Of a stretch of 64,000 bases of DNA, positions 59,680-64,000 are shown piece after piece. The stretch's first letter is position 1; every line of letters starts with the position of its first letter. A model generated the notes under the pieces. The model had not been told where the DNA came from. It ran no database searches and worked only from the letters and a program-made list of their open reading frames with translations. The DNA comes from REBR01 sp033721915. GTDB taxonomy: Bacteria; Pseudomonadota; Gammaproteobacteria; Pseudomonadales; Oleiphilaceae. Location: contig JAWWAC010000008.1 in assembly GCA_033721915.1 (NCBI GenBank), positions 12,145 through 76,144 of the forward strand, given 5' to 3'. The position numbers and the translations under genes were made by a program.

Positions 59680-60489
59680 ATGAGCGATCTGCCGCTGATT
59701 ATCGAACCGCAAGAACTGCTGCCCAGGCTGGAGGATCCGTCGCTGCTGCTGGTGGATCTGGGTCACCCGCAGCGCTACGCCGAGGAGCATTTGCCGGGAG
59801 CCGTGCACGTGGCTCCAAGGCAGACCCAGAAGGGGACACCGCCGGCGCCGGGGCTGCTGCCGGATGTGGAAGACCTGAAGGCACTGGTTGAGGGAATCGG
59901 TCTGACACCGCAGCGGCATGTGGTGGTCTACGACGACGAGGGCGGTGGCTGGGCCGGGCGCTTTATCTGGCTGCTGGACGCCATTGGCCATCGCCATTAC
60001 AGCTACCTCAATGGCGGCCTGCTGGCCTGGCGCGATGAGGGCCTGCCCCTGAGCGACGAACCGGTAAAGCCGGCCCCCGGCGAGTACCCCGTCGAGATTC
60101 ACGGGGCTCCCACCGCCACACTGGAGGAGGTGGCGGCGGCACTGGACGACCCGGAGACGGTGATCTGGGATGCCCGTTCCGCCGCCGAGTACCGTGGCGA
60201 GCGCACCGGCGCGGCCAGGTCCGGGCACATACCCGGTGCGGTGAACCTGGAGTGGACCCAGACCATGGACCCGGCCCGCAGCTACCGCCTGCGGGACCCG
60301 CAAAGCCTGCGCCGCATGCTGGACAAGCTGGGCATTACCCGTGACAAGGCGGTGATCACCCATTGCCAGAGTCACCACCGCTCCGGCCTCACCTACCTGG
60401 TGGCCAAGCTGATGGGGCAGCCAAAGGTGCAGGGCTATGCCGGCTCCTGGGCGGAATGGGGCAACCACCCTGACACACCGGTGGAGTAA
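59680..60489 (+). CDS. rhdA: Thiosulfate sulfurtransferase (rhodanese) RhdA
   Basis: 269 residues, tandem rhodanese domains; the N-terminal one is inactive and the C-terminal one holds the active-site loop CQSHHRSG with Cys229. This loop matches Azotobacter/Pseudomonas RhdA (CQTHHRSG). Transfers sulfane sulfur from thiosulfate. It lies divergent from motA with a 234-base gap that contains an inverted repeat GGTAAC/GTTACC (about 59608-59645). Followed by psd. Confidence 0.9.
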   Translation: MSDLPLIIEPQELLPRLEDPSLLLVDLGHPQRYAEEHLPGAVHVAPRQTQKGTPPAPGLLPDVEDLKALVEGIGLTPQRHVVVYDDEGGGWAGRFIWLLDAIGHRHYSYLNGGLLAWRDEGLPLSDEPVKPAPGEYPVEIHGAPTATLEEVAAALDDPETVIWDARSAAEYRGERTGAARSGHIPGAVNLEWTQTMDPARSYRLRDPQSLRRMLDKLGITRDKAVITHCQSHHRSGLTYLVAKLMGQPKVQGYAGSWAEWGNHPDTPVE

Positions 60490-60594
60490 CGCCTGTTGCC
60501 CCGCTCGGGGCCACGGAGTTCACCACCGCTGCTACCACTGATGACTGAGGCTCCGCTCTGGGGGCCACGAATACACCTGACGAGTAATCACTGA

Positions 60595-61473
60595 ATGCGA
60601 GAATCCCTGTTCATACTGGCCCAGAAACTGGCGCCCCAGCACCTGCTGTCCCGGGCCGCGGCCCTTCTGGCCGAAAGCCGTGTGCCGGCGGTGAAAAACA
60701 CCTTTATCCGTTGGTTTGTGCGCCGCTACGGCGTGGACATGAGCCAGGCGGTGGAGCCGGACCCGACCCGCTATGGCAGCTTCAACGAGTTCTTCACCCG
60801 GGCACTGAAGCCCGGCATGCGCCCCATGGATCAGGACCCGGGGGCCATACTCTGTCCGGCGGACGGTGCCATCAGCCAGATCGGCGCCATCCATCAGGGC
60901 CGGGTTTTCCAGGCCAAGGGGCAGGACTTCTGCCTTTCCCAGCTGCTGGCCGAGCCGGAAAAAGACCTGCACGCCTTTGACCAGGGCCGCTTTGCCACCG
61001 TCTACCTCTCCCCCAAGGACTACCACCGGGTACACATGCCCATTTCCGGCACACTGACCCGCATGACCTTCGTCCCCGGCGACCTGTTCTCCGTCAACCC
61101 TCTCACCGCGCGCCGTGTGCCGGGCCTTTTCGCCCGCAACGAGCGGGTGGTGGCCTGGTTCGATACCGACATCGGACCCGTGGCCGTGGTGCTGGTGGGG
61201 GCCATGATCGTGGCCAGCATCGCCACCACCTGGGCCGGCACCGTCGCCCCCGGCGGCAAGAAGATACAGGTCACCGACTACCCCCCCGGACAGGCCCCGC
61301 GCATTGAGCGTGGCGAGGAAATGGGCTGCTTCATGCTCGGCTCCACCGTCATACTGGTCCTCCCCAGAAACAGCGTCCAGTGGCAAGACCACTACCGCAG
61401 CGAAACCGCCGTCTCCATGGGCGAAACCCTTGGCTGGGTCGGACCAGGACAAGCCTCTGATTCAGAACAGTAA
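60595..61473 (+). CDS. psd: Phosphatidylserine decarboxylase
   Basis: 292 residues. Self-cleaving proenzyme with the LGST motif: Gly249-Ser250, Ser250 becoming the pyruvoyl group. Catalytic triad partners Asp90 and His147 are conserved. Makes phosphatidylethanolamine at the inner membrane. Starts 105 bases after rhdA; the rhdA-psd order fits Pseudomonas. Confidence 0.95.
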   Translation: MRESLFILAQKLAPQHLLSRAAALLAESRVPAVKNTFIRWFVRRYGVDMSQAVEPDPTRYGSFNEFFTRALKPGMRPMDQDPGAILCPADGAISQIGAIHQGRVFQAKGQDFCLSQLLAEPEKDLHAFDQGRFATVYLSPKDYHRVHMPISGTLTRMTFVPGDLFSVNPLTARRVPGLFARNERVVAWFDTDIGPVAVVLVGAMIVASIATTWAGTVAPGGKKIQVTDYPPGQAPRIERGEEMGCFMLGSTVILVLPRNSVQWQDHYRSETAVSMGETLGWVGPGQASDSEQ

Positions 61474-61584
61474 ATTCGGTTTTGGGCCTTGAATCGACCC
61501 TTGAAAAGCGGTTTTCAGCCCTGAAATGCCCCGTTTAACCAAAACGGCCCCTCTGAACCCGCCCTATGTGCTGCCCAGGGCCCA

Positions 61585-62670
61585 CTAGCCCCGGGCGGGC
61601 TCAATGCCATGGCGCTGCAGTGCCCAGTGGACGTGCTCCCGGACCAGTTCCGAGGGGTGGTTCTGGCGCTGTTTCAATGCCTCGGTGACGGGGATGGTGG
61701 TGGGTGCGTTGCCCAGACCCACTGCCAGATTGCGCAGCCAGCCGGTGTAACCGGCACGGCGTATGGCGGAGCCGGCGGTACGCTCCAGGAATTGTTCCTC
61801 GCTCCAGAGAAACAGCTCCGCCAGTGTGCTGTTGTCCAGGTTGTGCCTGGGGCTGAAATCCGGCTCTGCGCTGGGTCGGCTGAACTTGTTCCAGGGGCAG
61901 ACCAGCTGGCAGTCGTCGCAACCAAAGACCCGGTTGCCCATCAGGGCCCGTAAGTGGCGGGGGATGGTGCCGGGGTTCTCGATGGTCAGGTAGGAAATGC
62001 AGCGCCGTGCGTCCAGCACATGGGGCTCCGGGAAGGCATGGGTGGGGCACAGGTCCATGCAGGCGGAGCAACTGCCGCAATGGTCCTTGCCGAAAGGCTT
62101 GTCCACGGGCAGTGGGGCGGTGGTGAAGATCTCACCGAGAAAGAAAAACGAGCCGGCTTTGGGGTGAATCAGCATGGTGTTCTTGCCAATCCAGCCCAGG
62201 CCGGCCTTCTCCGCCAGTGCCCGCTCCAGCACCGGGGCACTGTCCACAAAAGCCCGGTAATCATGGCCCTCCAGGGCCGCGTCAATGCGCTTTGCCAGGC
62301 TGGCCAGGCGTTTGCGCATCAGTTTGTGGTAGTCACGCCCCAGTGTGTAGCGGGCGATATAGGCCTTGTCCGGTGCGTCCAGCACGGTCTGGGGGGTGTC
62401 TTCCGCCGGTTGATAATCCATGCGCACGGAAATCACCCGCCGTGTGCCCGGGACCAGCTGATCCGGACGGTAGCGTTTGGCGCCGTGTTTGCCCATGTAA
62501 TCCATGTCGGCATGATGGCCGGCGTCCAGCCACTGGCCGAGACGGGCACCATGGTCTTCCAGTCTGGTGTCGGTAATGCCCAGGTCCTGGAAGCCCAGTT
62601 GCCGGCCCCACTGGCGGATCTGAGTCACCAGAGGCGCAAAATCCGGGGTCTGTGTTTCCGCCTGGGTCAT
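61585..62670 (-). CDS. queG: Epoxyqueuosine reductase QueG
   Basis: 361 residues. Cobalamin-binding N-terminal half (ARYTLGRDYHKLMRKRL) and two 4Fe-4S motifs: CGSCSACMDLCPTHA and a second set with CDDCQLVCPWNKF. C-terminal HEAT-like repeats (RRAGYTGWLRNLAVGLGN). Reduces epoxyqueuosine to queuosine in tRNA. Divergent from the nnrE/nnrD gene. Confidence 0.94.
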   Translation of the reverse strand: MTQAETQTPDFAPLVTQIRQWGRQLGFQDLGITDTRLEDHGARLGQWLDAGHHADMDYMGKHGAKRYRPDQLVPGTRRVISVRMDYQPAEDTPQTVLDAPDKAYIARYTLGRDYHKLMRKRLASLAKRIDAALEGHDYRAFVDSAPVLERALAEKAGLGWIGKNTMLIHPKAGSFFFLGEIFTTAPLPVDKPFGKDHCGSCSACMDLCPTHAFPEPHVLDARRCISYLTIENPGTIPRHLRALMGNRVFGCDDCQLVCPWNKFSRPSAEPDFSPRHNLDNSTLAELFLWSEEQFLERTAGSAIRRAGYTGWLRNLAVGLGNAPTTIPVTEALKQRQNHPSELVREHVHWALQRHGIEPARG

Positions 62671-62810
62671 AAATTGACACCTGTTGCATTACGGTAATCA
62701 GACATTTTGCTATGCTTTACAGAGATTTGGCCAATGGATTTAAACCGCTTTCTGGCCATTTCGCGTTTCCCGTACGATAATTGCCCTAAATGGTTATGGT
62801 AACAGGCTCT

Positions 62811-64000
62811 ATGACAGCACCACAGGACCCATTGCTTTATCGCCCCGAGCAGGTTCAGCAGCTCGACCGTGCCGCTATTGAAAGCGGTATTGATGGCTTC
62901 GACCTGATGCGACGTGCCGGTCGTGCCGCCTTCCGGCTGCTGCGCCGTCGCTGGCCACAGGCACGGCATCTGCTGGTGTTCTGTGGCGGTGGCAATAACG
63001 GCGGTGATGGCTACGTGGTGGCCGGTATGGCTCAACAGCAGGGGCTGGCCGTGGTCTGTGTGTCGGTGTCGCCGCCGGAGAAGCTCAAGGGGGAAGCCCG
63101 GCAGGCCTGGATCTGGGCCCGTGAGCAGGGGGTCAGCGTGACTGCCCTGGACAGCGACGCTGTGCCCGGCTGGCTGCAGCAATCCGACCTGGTGGTGGAT
63201 GCCCTGCTGGGGACCGGCCTCAAGGGGGAAGTCCGCTCTCCCTACCGGGAGCTGATCGGCCAGATTAATGACAGCACCACTGCGGTGCTGGCCATCGACG
63301 GCCCCTCGGGGCTTTGCGCCGACACCGGCCAGCCACTGGGCATGGCGCTGGTGGCGGATCAGAGCATCGGTTTTATAGGCCGCAAGGCGGGCTTTTACAC
63401 TGGACAGGCCCGCCACTACACCGGGCCTGTGGCCTTTGATGACCTGAATGTGCCGGAGTCGGTTTATGAGCAGGCGGGTCCGGCCAGGGCCCGTCTGCTG
63501 CACTGGAGCAACCAGTCCACGCAACTGCCGCCCCTGTCCCCCTGTGCCCATAAAGGGCATATGGGGCGTGTGCTGGTGGTGGGCGGCGATCAGGGCATGG
63601 GCGGTGCCGGCCTGCTGGCCGCGGAAGCGGCCCTGCGCTGTGGCAGCGGCCTGGTGTACCTGGCCACCCGCAGCGAGCACGTGGGGGCCGCACTGGCCCG
63701 GCGGCCGGAAATCCAGGTGCGTGCCGTGGCCCATGGCAACGATCTGGCGCCGCTGCTGTCACTGGCGGATGTGGTGGTTATTGGCCCGGGTCTGGGTCAG
63801 GGTCCCTGGGGGCAGCAGATGCTGCAACAGGTGCTCAACTGGCAGGGGCCGGTGGTGGCGGATGCGGACGCCCTGAACCTGCTGTCGGACCGCAACAGCC
63901 CACTGGCGGCCGCAGGTCTGCCGGGTCACTGGGTGGCCACCCCCCACCCGGGAGAAGCCGCCCGGCTGCTTGGCTGCACGGTGCCGGAGATTGAACAGGA
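62811..64000 (+). CDS. nnrD: Bifunctional NAD(P)H-hydrate epimerase/dehydratase NnrE-NnrD (3' end outside window)
   Basis: About 396 residues visible from the ATG at 62811. N-terminal YjeF_N epimerase (residues 1-215) with GGGNNGGDGYVVA and DALLGTGLKG; the AVDIPSG motif reads AIDGPSG here. The C-terminal ADP-dependent dehydratase has KGHMGRVLVVGGDQGMGGAGLLAAEAALRCG-type glycine loop (split over 63550-63640), GPGLGQ and DADALNLL. Repairs hydrated NAD(P)H. The gene runs off the window edge. Confidence 0.92.
   Translation, partial: MTAPQDPLLYRPEQVQQLDRAAIESGIDGFDLMRRAGRAAFRLLRRRWPQARHLLVFCGGGNNGGDGYVVAGMAQQQGLAVVCVSVSPPEKLKGEARQAWIWAREQGVSVTALDSDAVPGWLQQSDLVVDALLGTGLKGEVRSPYRELIGQINDSTTAVLAIDGPSGLCADTGQPLGMALVADQSIGFIGRKAGFYTGQARHYTGPVAFDDLNVPESVYEQAGPARARLLHWSNQSTQLPPLSPCAHKGHMGRVLVVGGDQGMGGAGLLAAEAALRCGSGLVYLATRSEHVGAALARRPEIQVRAVAHGNDLAPLLSLADVVVIGPGLGQGPWGQQMLQQVLNWQGPVVADADALNLLSDRNSPLAAAGLPGHWVATPHPGEAARLLGCTVPEIEQ

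Noticed and set aside
1..64000. tRNA or rRNA genes, CRISPR arrays, insertion sequences, prophage
   Set aside because: I looked through the intergenic gaps on both strands and saw no cloverleaf, spaced direct repeats, transposase or phage genes.

Overview
The window is GC-rich DNA from a Gammaproteobacterium. It is densely coded on both strands, and I see no rRNA, tRNA, CRISPR array, insertion sequence or prophage. The best taxonomic clue is the right half: parE, parC, serB, fimX, fimW, orn, rsgA, motB/motA, rhdA, psd, queG and nnrE/nnrD are the neighbourhood I recall from the Pseudomonas chromosome. The left part carries a complete atu gene set of the Pseudomonas type. A Pseudomonadales or Oceanospirillales-like, probably aquatic, flagellated and piliated bacterium fits. 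I cannot name the genus from sequence alone.

Layout. 1-3.6 kb: small genes (FAH-family hydrolase cut by the window edge, zinc-ribbon membrane protein, TRIC-type channel, quinone oxidoreductase). 3.6-4.6 kb: a toxin-antitoxin patch with a broken YoeB remnant and an intact ParD/ParE-type pair. 4.6-17 kb: the acyclic terpene (citronellol/geraniol) catabolic operon atuABCDEFGH on the minus strand, with a divergent TetR regulator (atuR) and a palindromic operator between them. 17.2-28.7 kb: a duplicated TRAP-type transport locus. Copy 1 is lipoprotein, solute receptor, fused permease; copy 2 is lipoprotein x2, receptor x2, permease. The receptors belong to the AdeT family, usually labelled as efflux proteins. 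28.7-31.9 kb: a subtilisin-like lipoprotein protease followed by a PrcB-domain lipoprotein. 32-37.8 kb: topoisomerase IV subunit B, dusC, an EAL phosphodiesterase, cytochrome b561 and a YceI protein. 37.9-44.1 kb: two tandem operons, each with a galactose-oxidase-like copper radical oxidase lipoprotein and a small secreted partner protein. 44.3-64 kb: conserved housekeeping and motility genes.

The most interesting signal links two of these regions. An 11-bp palindrome of form TTGTCnGACAA lies 77-84 bases upstream of the start codons of both copper-oxidase operons and of the first TRAP operon (one arm mismatched in the second oxidase copy). It fits the general FadR/GntR-type operator pattern. 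I infer a small regulon in which envelope-anchored copper radical oxidases convert an external substrate and a TRAP system imports a product. The small partners have a predicted mature N-terminal histidine and a histidine-rich tail, so they may deliver copper to the oxidases. None of this is shown directly; the sequence shows the sites, the conserved copper ligands and the gene order.

The c-di-GMP genes (fimX, fimW, an EAL protein) and motAB connect to surface sensing and motility. epmB, efp and epmA form a complete set for beta-lysylation of elongation factor P.
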